Assembly: GCA_002404155.1 (NCBI GenBank)
Contig: DHJC01000022.1
Location: forward strand, 1 to 12,684
DNA length: 12,684 bases
Source of the DNA: Chloroflexi bacterium UBA4730
GTDB lineage: Bacteria > Chloroflexota > Limnocylindria > P2-11E
Reading direction: 5' to 3'
In this document: positions 1 through 7,449 of the stretch, in pieces
Position numbering within the stretch: position 1 is the first letter of the stretch
Layout of the letters: each line of letters starts with the position of its first letter
Notes under the pieces: generated by a model
Told to the model about the DNA's origin: nothing
The model's input: only the letters and a program-made list of their open reading frames with translations
Database searches by the model: none
Program-made: the position numbers and the translations under genes

Positions 1-1436
1 TTGAGGATCTTGCCGCGCAGCGGGAGGATCGCCTGGAACCGGCGATCGCGGCCGCCCTTGGCCGAGCCGCCGGCCGAGTTCCCCTCGACGAGGATGAGTT
101 CCGACTTCTCGGGGTCGCGCTCCTGGCAATCGGCGAGCTTGCCCGGCAGCGAGAAGCCATCGAGCGCGCCCTTCCGCAGCACAAGGTCACGCGCTTTGCG
201 CGCCGCCTCGCGCGCGCGGAACGCGGTGAGGCATTTCTCGACGATCTTCCGGGCCTCCGAGGGGTTCTCCTCGAGGTACTGCCCGAGCGCGTCGTTGATC
301 GCCGACGCCACCTGGCCGGCGACCTCGGCGTTGCCGAGGCGGGTCTTCGTCTGTCCCTCGAACTGTGGCTCCTTGATCTTCACGTTGATCACCGCGGTGA
401 GGCCCTCGCGCACGTCCTCGGCGGTGAGGTTCGGATCGGCGTCCTTGAGCGCGCCGCTCTTTCGGGCGTACGCGTTCAGGGTGCGGGTGAGGGCGGTGCG
501 GAAGCCCGTGAGGTGGGCACCGCCGTCCATCGTGTTGATGTTGTTGGCGAACGTGTAGACCTTCTCGGCGAAGGTGTCGTTGTATTCGAACGCCACCTCC
601 ACGACGGTGTCGTTCTCGAACGCGCGCTCGACGTACACCGGCTTGTGCAGGGCACTGTGGGACTTGTCGAGGTGGCGCACGAACGACACGACGCCGCCGT
701 CGAAATAGAAGGCCTCGTCGGTGTCGTCGCGCTCGTCCTTGAGGTACAGGAAGAGGCCCTTGTTGAGGTAGGCCGTTTCCCGTAGCCACTGGGCAACGAT
801 CGAGCGGTCCCACTGGATGACCGGGAACACCTCGGGATCCGGCGCGAACGTCGTGATCGTGCCGGTGGGCTTCTCGTGCGGCCGCCATTCGACCTGCGGG
901 GGCTGGTGCCGCGCCTTCGTGATCTGCTTCACCGTCGAGACGGGCTTGCCGCGTGCGTAGTCCTGCTCGTGGACCTTGCCGTCGCGGTGCACCTCCACGT
1001 GGAGCTGCGTCGACAGCGCGTTCACGACGGACACGCCCACGCCGTGCAGACCACCGGCCACCTTGTAGCCCGCGCCGCCGAACTTGCCTCCGGCGTGGAG
1101 GATCGTGTGGACGACCTCGAGCGCCGACGTCCCGGTCTGCTTCTGGATGTCGGTCGGGATGCCGCGGCCGTTGTCCGCGACGGTGATCTCGTTGTTCGCA
1201 TGGATCGTCACGTCGATGCGGTCGCACGTACCGTTCATCGCCTCGTCGATCGAGTTGTCCAGCACCTCGCGCACGAGGTGGTGCAGGCCCCGAAGATCGG
1301 TCGTGCCGATGTACATGCCCGGCCGGCGGCGGACGGCCTCGAGGCCCTCGAGGACCTGGATGTCCGCGGCGCTGTATGTCCCCGAGCCGTTCCCGCCCGC
1401 GGTCTTCGCTGCTGGCTTCACTGACCTGACGGCCAT
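1..1436 (-). CDS. gyrB: DNA gyrase subunit B (partial, 3' end beyond window)
   Basis: ATPase subunit of DNA gyrase, which with GyrA introduces negative supercoils into the chromosome. About 478 codons are visible and the frame is open at the window edge. The GHKL ATPase domain comes first: EVLDNSIDE carries the catalytic Glu57 and the Mg-binding Asn61, ADNGRGIP is at about 87-94, and the ATP-lid GGLHGVG is at 128-134. The transducer domain follows. The TOPRIM domain starts near 446 with LVEGNSAGGSAK, and the reading ends at PLRGKILN, the usual sequence just before NVEKAR. The ATG at 1436 is preceded by GGAGAGGGA, which overlaps the parB stop, so this start is well supported and suggests translation coupled to parB. 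An oddity is that the TOPRIM motif reads EGN (Asn453) instead of the usual EGD. GyrB is preferred over ParE because of the PLRGKILN context and single-locus setting, but a ParE-type subunit is not strictly excluded without the C-terminus. Confidence 0.96.
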   Translation of the reverse strand, partial: MAVRSVKPAAKTAGGNGSGTYSAADIQVLEGLEAVRRRPGMYIGTTDLRGLHHLVREVLDNSIDEAMNGTCDRIDVTIHANNEITVADNGRGIPTDIQKQTGTSALEVVHTILHAGGKFGGAGYKVAGGLHGVGVSVVNALSTQLHVEVHRDGKVHEQDYARGKPVSTVKQITKARHQPPQVEWRPHEKPTGTITTFAPDPEVFPVIQWDRSIVAQWLRETAYLNKGLFLYLKDERDDTDEAFYFDGGVVSFVRHLDKSHSALHKPVYVERAFENDTVVEVAFEYNDTFAEKVYTFANNINTMDGGAHLTGFRTALTRTLNAYARKSGALKDADPNLTAEDVREGLTAVINVKIKEPQFEGQTKTRLGNAEVAGQVASAINDALGQYLEENPSEARKIVEKCLTAFRAREAARKARDLVLRKGALDGFSLPGKLADCQERDPEKSELILVEGNSAGGSAKGGRDRRFQAILPLRGKIL

Positions 1437-1444
1437 TCCCTCTC

Positions 1445-2305
1445 CTACGACCGGCCGGCGCGGACCAGCAACTCGTACAGCCGCTCGAAGTCCTCGTCGG
1501 AATAGAACTGGATCGCGATGCGGCCGCCCTTGCGGCCGCGGGTGATCTCGACCTTCGTGCCCAACGCGGTGCGGAGCTCCGATGTCACGCCGGCGAGATC
1601 GGGGTCATTCCCCTTCATTCGGCCGCGCCTGGGTGGGTGGGTCGGATGCACCATTTTGCGCGCAAGGGCCTCCGCTTCGCGCACCGACATGCCCTTCGCG
1701 AGGATCTCACCCAGCGCGCTGATCGCTTCCGAAAGTGGTAGCGGCAGCAGCGCGCGCAGGTGCCCCTCGCTGATCTTTCCCGCTTGCACGGCGTCTTGGA
1801 GGATCTGCGGCGCGGAGAGCGCGCGGAGCGTATTCGCGACGGCCGAGCGTGATTTCCCGAGACGGCCGGCGAGCTGCTCCTGAGTGAGGTCGTAGGTCTC
1901 CATGAGCAGCTTGTACGCGCGCGCCGTTTCGATCGCGTTCAGGTCGGCCCGCTGCAGGTTTTCGACGAGGGCGAGCTCGAGACGGTCGCCGACGTCCTCA
2001 CGCACGACCGCGGGGATCGAGGTCTTCCCCGCCACGCGAGACGCGAGGACCCGGCGGTGTCCGGCGATCAGCTCGTACCCGTCGAGGGTTCTAGATACCA
2101 CAATTGGTTGCAGGACGCCGTGGGTCGTGATCGAGGCCGCCAACTCCTGGATGGACACTTCGTCGAAGTGCTGCCGCGGCTGCTGCCGGTTCGGCTGGAT
2201 CTTCTCAAGCGGGATCTCGAGGCCGCCGGCCGCGAGCGTGGCCGGCTGTGCCGGCGCGCTGCCGAGCAGGACATCCAAGCCCCGGCCCAATCCGGTGCGC
2301 GCCAC
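1445..2305 (-). CDS. parB: Chromosome partitioning protein ParB/Spo0J
   Basis: CTP-dependent DNA clamp that loads at parS centromere sites and works with ParA to segregate replication origins. The protein is 286 aa, usual for the family. The N-terminus RTGLGRGLDVLL is the typical ParA-contacting segment. The CTP-binding domain follows, with QPRQHFDE at 42-49, a box-II motif reading GHRRVLA at 82-88 and ENLQR at 115-119. The DNA-binding helix-turn-helix is LTQEQLAGRLGKSRSAVANT at 140-159. The C-terminal dimerisation domain is at about 240-286. The GTG start at 2305 overlaps the parA stop in the string TAGTG, preceded by GGTGGGGTGGGGG, so the two genes are translationally coupled. The unusual point is box II: most ParBs have GERRxRA, whereas here the Glu is His83 and the second Arg region reads VLA. 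The overall identification is secure; only the nucleotide-handling details are in question. Confidence 0.95.
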   Translation of the reverse strand: MARTGLGRGLDVLLGSAPAQPATLAAGGLEIPLEKIQPNRQQPRQHFDEVSIQELAASITTHGVLQPIVVSRTLDGYELIAGHRRVLASRVAGKTSIPAVVREDVGDRLELALVENLQRADLNAIETARAYKLLMETYDLTQEQLAGRLGKSRSAVANTLRALSAPQILQDAVQAGKISEGHLRALLPLPLSEAISALGEILAKGMSVREAEALARKMVHPTHPPRRGRMKGNDPDLAGVTSELRTALGTKVEITRGRKGGRIAIQFYSDEDFERLYELLVRAGRS

Positions 2306-3096
2306 TACGCCCCCACCCCACCGAGCACGATCGGGACCCGCGAGGCGAGTCGCATCGAGATCTCCTGGGCGAGATCGCCGTACGCCTGCGCTGCGCGCGA
2401 GCCTGGGTCATAGACATTGATCGGCTGCCCATGGCTGGGCGCTTCGGCCAGCCGAACGGCCCGCGGGATCCGGACCCGAGCGACGAGCTCCGGGAAGTGC
2501 CGGATAACCTCCTCGGTGACCTGCATCGAGAGCCGATTCCGGCGGTCTTCCATCGTGAGGACGATGGCGAGGACCTCGAGCTTCGCGTTCAGCCGTTGGC
2601 GCACAGCGTCAATCGTCGCGAGGAGCTGAGCCAGGCCCTCGAGGGCGTAATACTCGCACTGCACCGGCACGAGGACGGCGTCGGCCGCGGCCAATGCGTT
2701 GACGGTGAGCAGGCCAAGAGACGGCGGGCAATCAATGAGGACGGTGTCGTACCCCTTCTGGTGCTGCAGCGCGTCGCGGAGCCGGAACTCGCGGGCCATG
2801 AGCGGCACCAGCTCGACTTCGGCGCCGGCCATCTCCGGCGACGATGGGATCAAGTCCAGGCCCACGACGCCCGTGGGATGGATCGCTTCCCCGAGGCCCT
2901 CATCCCCCACCAGGACGCCGTAAATCGAGCGCGGCTGGTCCTTGCCGACCCCCAGTCCGCTGGTGGCATTGCCCTGCGGATCGAGGTCGATCAAGAGGAC
3001 CCGCGAGCCTTTTTCGACTAGGGCGGCGGCCAGGCTGATGGCAGTCGTCGTCTTCCCCACCCCGCCTTTCTGGTTGCTGATTGCAAGCACATTCAC
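2305..3096 (-). CDS. parA: Chromosome partitioning ATPase ParA/Soj
   Basis: Deviant-Walker-A ATPase that forms dynamic gradients on the nucleoid and moves ParB-parS complexes. From the GTG at 3096 the protein is 263 aa and begins MNVLAISNQKGGVGKTTT, with signature Lys10 and P-loop Lys15. LLIDLDPQGNAT (Asp39) is the Walker A' region, and DTVLIDCPPSLG is the Walker B segment. PSHGQPINVYDPGSRAAQAY is the usual ParA C-terminal block. I chose 3096 because family members begin only a few residues before the IANQKGG-type motif. An ATG at 3117 would add FHVCHAV-like residues with no family counterpart and would cover a parS-like site. Neither start has a clear Shine-Dalgarno sequence, so the choice is uncertain. 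The gene heads parA-parB-gyrB and is divergent from plsY. Confidence 0.94.
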   Translation of the reverse strand: MNVLAISNQKGGVGKTTTAISLAAALVEKGSRVLLIDLDPQGNATSGLGVGKDQPRSIYGVLVGDEGLGEAIHPTGVVGLDLIPSSPEMAGAEVELVPLMAREFRLRDALQHQKGYDTVLIDCPPSLGLLTVNALAAADAVLVPVQCEYYALEGLAQLLATIDAVRQRLNAKLEVLAIVLTMEDRRNRLSMQVTEEVIRHFPELVARVRIPRAVRLAEAPSHGQPINVYDPGSRAAQAYGDLAQEISMRLASRVPIVLGGVGA

Positions 3097-3100
3097 GGCA

Positions 3101-3116
3101 TGACAAACGTGAAACA
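3101..3116. promoter_or_regulatory. Degenerate parS-like site at the parA 5' end
   Basis: TGACAAACGTGAAACA matches 12 of 16 bases of the parS consensus TGTTTCACGTGAAACA. The right half is intact and the left half degenerate. It also sits in a wider inverted repeat, TTCACG (3092-3097) and CGTGAA (3108-3113). The location just upstream of the chosen parA start would suit autoregulation by ParB or ParA, but a single half-site match could be chance. Confidence 0.4.
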
Positions 3117-3147
3117 TTGGGCGCGAGGGCGTCGGGAGGATGTCCTT

Positions 3148-3828
3148 ATGTGCCCCACTGGAGGCGCTTATTGTAGCCGAAATGGGCCTGCGACCGAAAC
3201 AGCGAGCGACTGCGTAAGCGCATTGGAGCGCATTCTACCAGCGTTGACTGCAGTTCTGAGCTACCTGCTCGGAAGCGTGCCGAGTGCGCTCATCGCCGCC
3301 CGATTGGCCGGTCGCCCGGACCCTCGGACGGTCGGTACCGGCAACGCGGGATCGACCAACGTCGCGCTCACGGTGGGTCCGGCCGCGGGGATCGCGGTCC
3401 TCGCCGCCGACCTGCTGAAAGGCGTCGTCTGCGCGCTGGTGGGGCTCAGCGTCGGCGGACCCGTGCTCGGGGATCTGTGCGCCCTTGCCGCCGTCGTCGG
3501 CCAGATCGCGCCGGTCTTCGCCGGCTTCCGGGGTGGGAAAGGAGCGGCGACGACGCTCGGCGGGTACATCGGCCTGTCGCCCGCGCTCGCGATCATCGGT
3601 CTGGCGAGCTGGGGCATCGGGCTCCTGATCATCCGCCGCGCCGTGCTGGGCACGGTGACCGCGATCGTCGCCCTCGGTGTCGTCACCATCGTGGTGCAGG
3701 AGCACGCCGTCTTCGGCGTCGGCGGGGCGATCCTCACGCTCGTCGCGCACCGTCGCGACCTCGCGGCCTGGCGGCGGGGCGAAATGCCGACCATCCGCGA
3801 ATCCCTGCGGGATAATCGACGCGGATGA
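3148..3828 (+). CDS. plsY: PlsY-family glycerol-3-phosphate acyltransferase, divergent
   Basis: PlsY is an integral membrane enzyme that transfers an acyl group from acyl-phosphate to glycerol-3-phosphate, the first step of phospholipid synthesis. The family is recognised by SYLLGSVPSALIAARL (first membrane helix), DPRTVGTGNAGSTNV (motif 1), DLLKG and GFRGGKGAAT (motif 2), with further hydrophobic helices up to about residue 200. From the ATG at 3148 it is 226 aa; the start has GGGAGGA seven bases upstream. A TTG at 3223 would give a more typical N-terminus (201 aa) but has no ribosome site. Several positions normally conserved differ: the motif-2 GH is GQ (Gln119), motif-1 GSGN is GTGN, the Arg after TNV is missing, and motif-3 HRxNIxRL reads HRRDLAAW. 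It may be a weakened enzyme or a paralogue with another role. Its stop overlaps the next gene by ATGA. Confidence 0.83.
   Translation: MCPTGGAYCSRNGPATETASDCVSALERILPALTAVLSYLLGSVPSALIAARLAGRPDPRTVGTGNAGSTNVALTVGPAAGIAVLAADLLKGVVCALVGLSVGGPVLGDLCALAAVVGQIAPVFAGFRGGKGAATTLGGYIGLSPALAIIGLASWGIGLLIIRRAVLGTVTAIVALGVVTIVVQEHAVFGVGGAILTLVAHRRDLAAWRRGEMPTIRESLRDNRRG
3170..3175 (-). promoter_or_regulatory. Putative -10 box of the parA-parB-gyrB promoter
   Basis: Read on the minus strand the hexamer is TACAAT, one mismatch from TATAAT, about 75 bases upstream of the parA GTG. No convincing -35 hexamer is found at 16-18 bases (the nearest is TTTCGG). The call rests on the -10 match and position only. 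Confidence 0.35.
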
Positions 3829-4985
3829 GCGCGATGAACGCGACCCGCTGGAGCCCGACGATGAAACGCGTCACCGTCGGCGTGCTCATCGCAGGTGCGG
3901 TCCTGCTCATCGAGCACGCCGGGGATATCGTGCGGCCGTTCATCTGGGCCGCGATCCTCGCCTACATCCTGCTTCCGGTCGTCCGCGCGTTCGAGAATCG
4001 CCTCACCAGTCACCGCGGTGCGGCCGCGGGCATCGTGTTCATCGCGGTCCTGTTGGTCATCGCCGGCGGCGTGCGATTCCTCGCGCCTCTCGCGGTCGAG
4101 CAGGGCCAGACGTTCCAGCGGACGCTACCAGCTTTGATTGCGAACGCCCAGAACACCCTTGCCGAGACGCTCGATCAGATGGGCGCAGAAGACCTCGTGC
4201 CCATCGTCTTCGGGCCGATCGCCACGGCACCCATCGAGGTCACCCGAAACGTCGCGACCTTCGCGGTGCCGTTCATTGTGGGGTTCTCGCACTTTCTGCT
4301 CGAGTTCCTGGTCTTCCTCATCGCGCTGTTCTTCTTCCTCCGCGACTGGCCCCGGCTGATCGGCTGGGCGAGGCGCATGGTGCCGCCGGCCTCACGGCAG
4401 GAGCTGCTGCCGCTTGGGGAGCAGGTGAGCATCCTGCTCAGCCGGTACGTCCGCGGCCAGCTCGTTCTCGTCGTCGTCATGTCCACTGCGACCATAATTG
4501 GTCTCACTCTCTTCGGGGTCCCGTTCAGCCTGTTGCTGGGGCTCCTGACCGGGGTCCTCGAGGTGATCCCGATCATCGGCCCGATCACCGCGGGCGCGAT
4601 CGCCTGCCTCGTCGCCCTCGGTAACCCGAATCCGTTCGGGTGGTCACAACTCGTGTACGTCGGGGCGATCGCGATCATGTACACGGTGCTCCGTCACGCC
4701 GAGGACTACTTCGTCATCCCGCTCGTGATCGGTCGCATCGTCCGCCTGCACCCGGCCCTCGTGATCTTCTCGCTGTTGACCGGCGGCGCGGTCTTCGGCC
4801 TCATCGGCGTCGTCCTCGGGGTGCCCGTCGCCGCGACGCTGCGGCTCGTCCTCATCTACGTGAGCGCGAAACTGCGCGACGAAGACCCGTTCCCGCGGCT
4901 GGAGGAGGAGCTTGCCGAGGAGGGGGAGCGGCCCGCCGTCGAGCTCGCCGGGGTCCGCACGCTCGACCCCCGGCCCCGGGCCTGA
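3825..4985 (+). CDS. AI-2E family transporter-like membrane protein
   Basis: A 386-aa polytopic membrane protein of the AI-2E (PerM/YhhQ/TqsA-like) family. Family members include proposed exporters of autoinducer-2 and ion antiporters, and the substrate cannot be read from sequence. Visible features are an N-terminal helix pair with RPFIWAAILAYILLPVV (about 37-53), a soluble central stretch around 90-140, and LFFFLRDWPRLI near 168-179. The conserved EVIPIIGPITAGAIA is at about 246-260, followed by the family-typical HAEDYFVIPLVIGRIVRLHP at 291-310. The last helix is GLIGVVLGVPVAATLRL, and the tail is acidic (about 350-386). The ATG at 3825 overlaps the plsY stop in ATGA, so it is probably translated by coupling; ATGs at 3834 and 3861 are alternatives. 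It lies directly before the mreD-mrdA-rodA genes, but no functional link to cell shape can be shown from sequence. Confidence 0.86.
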   Translation: MSAMNATRWSPTMKRVTVGVLIAGAVLLIEHAGDIVRPFIWAAILAYILLPVVRAFENRLTSHRGAAAGIVFIAVLLVIAGGVRFLAPLAVEQGQTFQRTLPALIANAQNTLAETLDQMGAEDLVPIVFGPIATAPIEVTRNVATFAVPFIVGFSHFLLEFLVFLIALFFFLRDWPRLIGWARRMVPPASRQELLPLGEQVSILLSRYVRGQLVLVVVMSTATIIGLTLFGVPFSLLLGLLTGVLEVIPIIGPITAGAIACLVALGNPNPFGWSQLVYVGAIAIMYTVLRHAEDYFVIPLVIGRIVRLHPALVIFSLLTGGAVFGLIGVVLGVPVAATLRLVLIYVSAKLRDEDPFPRLEEELAEEGERPAVELAGVRTLDPRPRA

Positions 4986-5039
4986 GAGTCACGCCGTAGC
5001 GCGACCGCGTGCTGCGCGTTCCGTGACGAGGGAGGGACC

Positions 5040-5540
5040 GTGCGCATCGCGCTCGCGATAGCCATTCCGCTCGCGGCCGCTCTCCTCCAGAGCGCGGTCG
5101 TCCCATTCATCTCGATCGGAGGCGCCCGGCCGAACTTGCCGTTCCTCGTCGCGGGCTCGTGGTCCCTGGCCGCCGGCGCGGGCGACGGCGTCTGGTGGGC
5201 GTTCGTCGGCGGCCTCGCCGCGGACCTCCTGTCCGGCGGTCCGCTCGGCGCATTCGCGGTCGCCTCGCTGCCCCCCGTCGCGGCCATCGGCCTGGGCGAG
5301 CGCCCGGCCCCACGGTCCACGCCCGTGCTCATCGGGGCGTCGTTCCTGACCGCCGCCGCGTTCGTCGCGGGGGTCCTCTACGCGATCGCGCTCTCGCTCG
5401 CGGGCACCACCCTTCCCGATGTCAGCGGGCTCACCATCCAGATCGGCGGCGGCGCGATCTTCACCGGTGTTCTCGGAATCGCTACCTATCCGATCGCGCG
5501 CGGGCTCTCTCGACTGACTGAGAAACAGGCATCCTTCTGA
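5040..5540 (+). CDS. mreD: Rod shape-determining protein MreD
   Basis: Small integral membrane component of the elongation (rod) complex that works with MreC, PBP2 and RodA to direct sidewall peptidoglycan synthesis. The 166-aa protein is almost entirely hydrophobic, with about five membrane segments. It begins MRIALAIAIPLAAALLQSAV and contains the typical RPNLPFL (about 30-36) and the GGLAADLLSGGPLGAFA region, both characteristic of MreD. The GTG start has GGAGGGA just upstream. The stop is separated by one base from the ATG of mrdA (TGACATG), so the two are surely co-translated. Sequence identity in MreD is low in general; the call rests on length, topology, the short motifs and especially the neighbouring mrdA and rodA. 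Confidence 0.85.
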   Translation: MRIALAIAIPLAAALLQSAVVPFISIGGARPNLPFLVAGSWSLAAGAGDGVWWAFVGGLAADLLSGGPLGAFAVASLPPVAAIGLGERPAPRSTPVLIGASFLTAAAFVAGVLYAIALSLAGTTLPDVSGLTIQIGGGAIFTGVLGIATYPIARGLSRLTEKQASF

Positions 5541-5541
5541 C

Positions 5542-7449
5542 ATGACCGCCGATCAGCCGCGCGCGTTCATCCGTCCGTATCGCTTCGTCGCTGTCGGCAT
5601 CGTCGTCGCGCTCCTCATTGGCGTCCTCACCGTTCGGTTGTGGGATCTCCAGGTGGTGCAGGGCCCGCATTACCGGAGCCTCGCCGAGGACAACCGGCTC
5701 CTTCGGCTGCCCGTCGCCGCGGACCGCGGGATCATCGTCGACCGGAGCGGCAAGATCCTCGTTCGCAACATCCCGGGCTTCGCGGTGAGCGTCGTGCCGG
5801 TCGACCTGCCTAAGGCGCGCGAGGCCGAGGTGGCCCTCGGGCTCGCGCAGCTGATCGGACGTGACCCGAGCGAGGTCCTGAAGGCCATCACCGAGCAGCG
5901 CGCCCGCAATCCGTACGAGCCGGCGAAGATCTCGACCAAGCCGATCTCGCGCGACATCGCGCTGCTCCTCGCCGAACGCGCGGAGCTGTACCCGGGCGTG
6001 CGGATCGACGCGGAGTCGGTCCGCGAATACGTCGAAGGGCCGCTGTACTCGCCGATCATCGGATACACCGGCCCGATCACGCAGGACGAGCTCAGCGCGA
6101 AGCAGGACCTCGGCTATCTCCCGACTGACCAGATCGGCCGCACCGGTCTCGAGTGGGAGTACGAGCAGTACCTGCGCGGCCAGTACGGGTGGCGCGAGAT
6201 CGAGCGCGACGCGTCGCAGCGCGAGGTCAAGACCCTCGCCCAGACGCCGTCGCAGCCCGGCGGGAACGTCGTTCTCACGATCGACGATCGGCTCCAGCAC
6301 CTGCTCGCGAACGAGCTGAACGCCGGCGTCACGTCGGACGCCTTCACCCAGGCCGTGGCGATCGCGATGAACCCGCAGACCGGCGAGATCCTCGCGATGG
6401 TCTCGACGCCGGCGTACGACAACAACATGTTCGTCCGCGGGATCACCCAGACCGAGCTGGACGCGCTGAACAAGGACGACCGCCACCCGTTGGTGAATAA
6501 GGCGGTGGGGGAGATCTACCCGCCCGGCTCGACGTTCAAGATGGTCACCGCCCTGTCGGCGCTGACGGCCGGCACGGCGACGCGCAACACGGTCGTGAAC
6601 GTGAGCTCATCCTCGATCACCGTCAGCGGGACCTCGTTCTTCGACTGGCGGGTCCACGGACCGCTGAATCTCGTCGACGGCTACGCGCACTCGAGCGACA
6701 TCTACTTCTACACGCTCGCCGGCGGCAGCCCAATGAGCAGCAGCGTCCAGGGCGTCGGCCCCGACAACATCGCGAAGTACGGGCGGATGCTCGGCTTCGG
6801 CGCACCGACCGGCATCGACCTTCCCGGCGAGGCGGCGGGGATCATGCCCGATCCGGCCTGGAAGCAGGCGACGTTCGACGAGCCGTGGAGCATCGGCAAC
6901 ACCTATCAGGAGGCGATCGGGCAGGGCTACGTCGCGGTCACCCCGCTCCAGCTGCTGAACGCGTACGCCTCCGTCGCCAACGGCGGCACCCTGTACGTCC
7001 CGCACCTGTTGAAAGAGGTCGACGACGCGCAGGGCAATGCGATCATGACCAAGCAGCCGGAGGTCCTGCGCAAGCTCGCGATGAGTCCCGACGACCTGCG
7101 CACCCTTCGAGAAGGTGCTCGAAAAGTCGTCACGAGCAACCACGCGCCGATGCCGAACGCGAAGCTGTGGATCGCGGGCAAGACTGGCACCGCTGAGTTC
7201 GGCCTGTCGTCGGGCAAGGACAGCGCTGGGCGCAACAAGCTCGGATTCCACAACTGGTTCGTCTCGTTCCTCCCGCAGCACGACAACACGGACCCCACCG
7301 CGCAGATCGCGATGGTCGTGTTCACGTTCGACTCCAGCCGCGGCCTCTGCGAGACCTGCCTCAACCCCGCGATCGCCATCAGTCAGCGGGTCTACGAGGC
7401 GTACGTGCTCGGTGACCCGGCGACGAAGGCCCGGCTCACGCCGCCGTGA
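5542..7449 (+). CDS. mrdA: Penicillin-binding protein 2 (elongasome transpeptidase)
   Basis: Class B penicillin-binding protein that crosslinks new peptidoglycan for cell elongation together with the RodA glycosyltransferase. It is 635 aa. One N-terminal membrane anchor lies at about 14-31. The dimerisation or pedestal domain contains LWDLQVVQGPHYRSLAEDNR and ADRGIIVDRSGKILVRN. The transpeptidase domain starts near 240. The active-site triad is complete: STFK with nucleophile Ser330 in PPGSTFKMV, SSD at 384-386 (the PBP2-type form of SxN), and KTGT at 547-550. QEAIGQGYVAVTPLQ is the usual block between motifs two and three. A CETC pair (603-606) near the C-terminus sits where most PBP2s have no cysteines. 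It is preceded by mreD and followed by rodA with a GTGA overlap, the classic mrd arrangement. FtsI is less likely given the SSD motif and RodA partner. Confidence 0.95.
   Translation: MTADQPRAFIRPYRFVAVGIVVALLIGVLTVRLWDLQVVQGPHYRSLAEDNRLLRLPVAADRGIIVDRSGKILVRNIPGFAVSVVPVDLPKAREAEVALGLAQLIGRDPSEVLKAITEQRARNPYEPAKISTKPISRDIALLLAERAELYPGVRIDAESVREYVEGPLYSPIIGYTGPITQDELSAKQDLGYLPTDQIGRTGLEWEYEQYLRGQYGWREIERDASQREVKTLAQTPSQPGGNVVLTIDDRLQHLLANELNAGVTSDAFTQAVAIAMNPQTGEILAMVSTPAYDNNMFVRGITQTELDALNKDDRHPLVNKAVGEIYPPGSTFKMVTALSALTAGTATRNTVVNVSSSSITVSGTSFFDWRVHGPLNLVDGYAHSSDIYFYTLAGGSPMSSSVQGVGPDNIAKYGRMLGFGAPTGIDLPGEAAGIMPDPAWKQATFDEPWSIGNTYQEAIGQGYVAVTPLQLLNAYASVANGGTLYVPHLLKEVDDAQGNAIMTKQPEVLRKLAMSPDDLRTLREGARKVVTSNHAPMPNAKLWIAGKTGTAEFGLSSGKDSAGRNKLGFHNWFVSFLPQHDNTDPTAQIAMVVFTFDSSRGLCETCLNPAIAISQRVYEAYVLGDPATKARLTPP

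Noticed and set aside
993..1004. 12-bp palindrome CTCCACGTGGAG as a parS site inside gyrB
   Set aside because: The CACGTG core is shared with parS, but the outer bases do not match. The codons (Leu-His-Val-Glu) explain the sequence, so chance is the simpler reading.
3100..3147. Earlier plsY start at ATG 3100
   Set aside because: The added residues are hydrophilic, unrelated to PlsY and would cover the parS-like site. ATG 3148 has a strong GGGAGGA.
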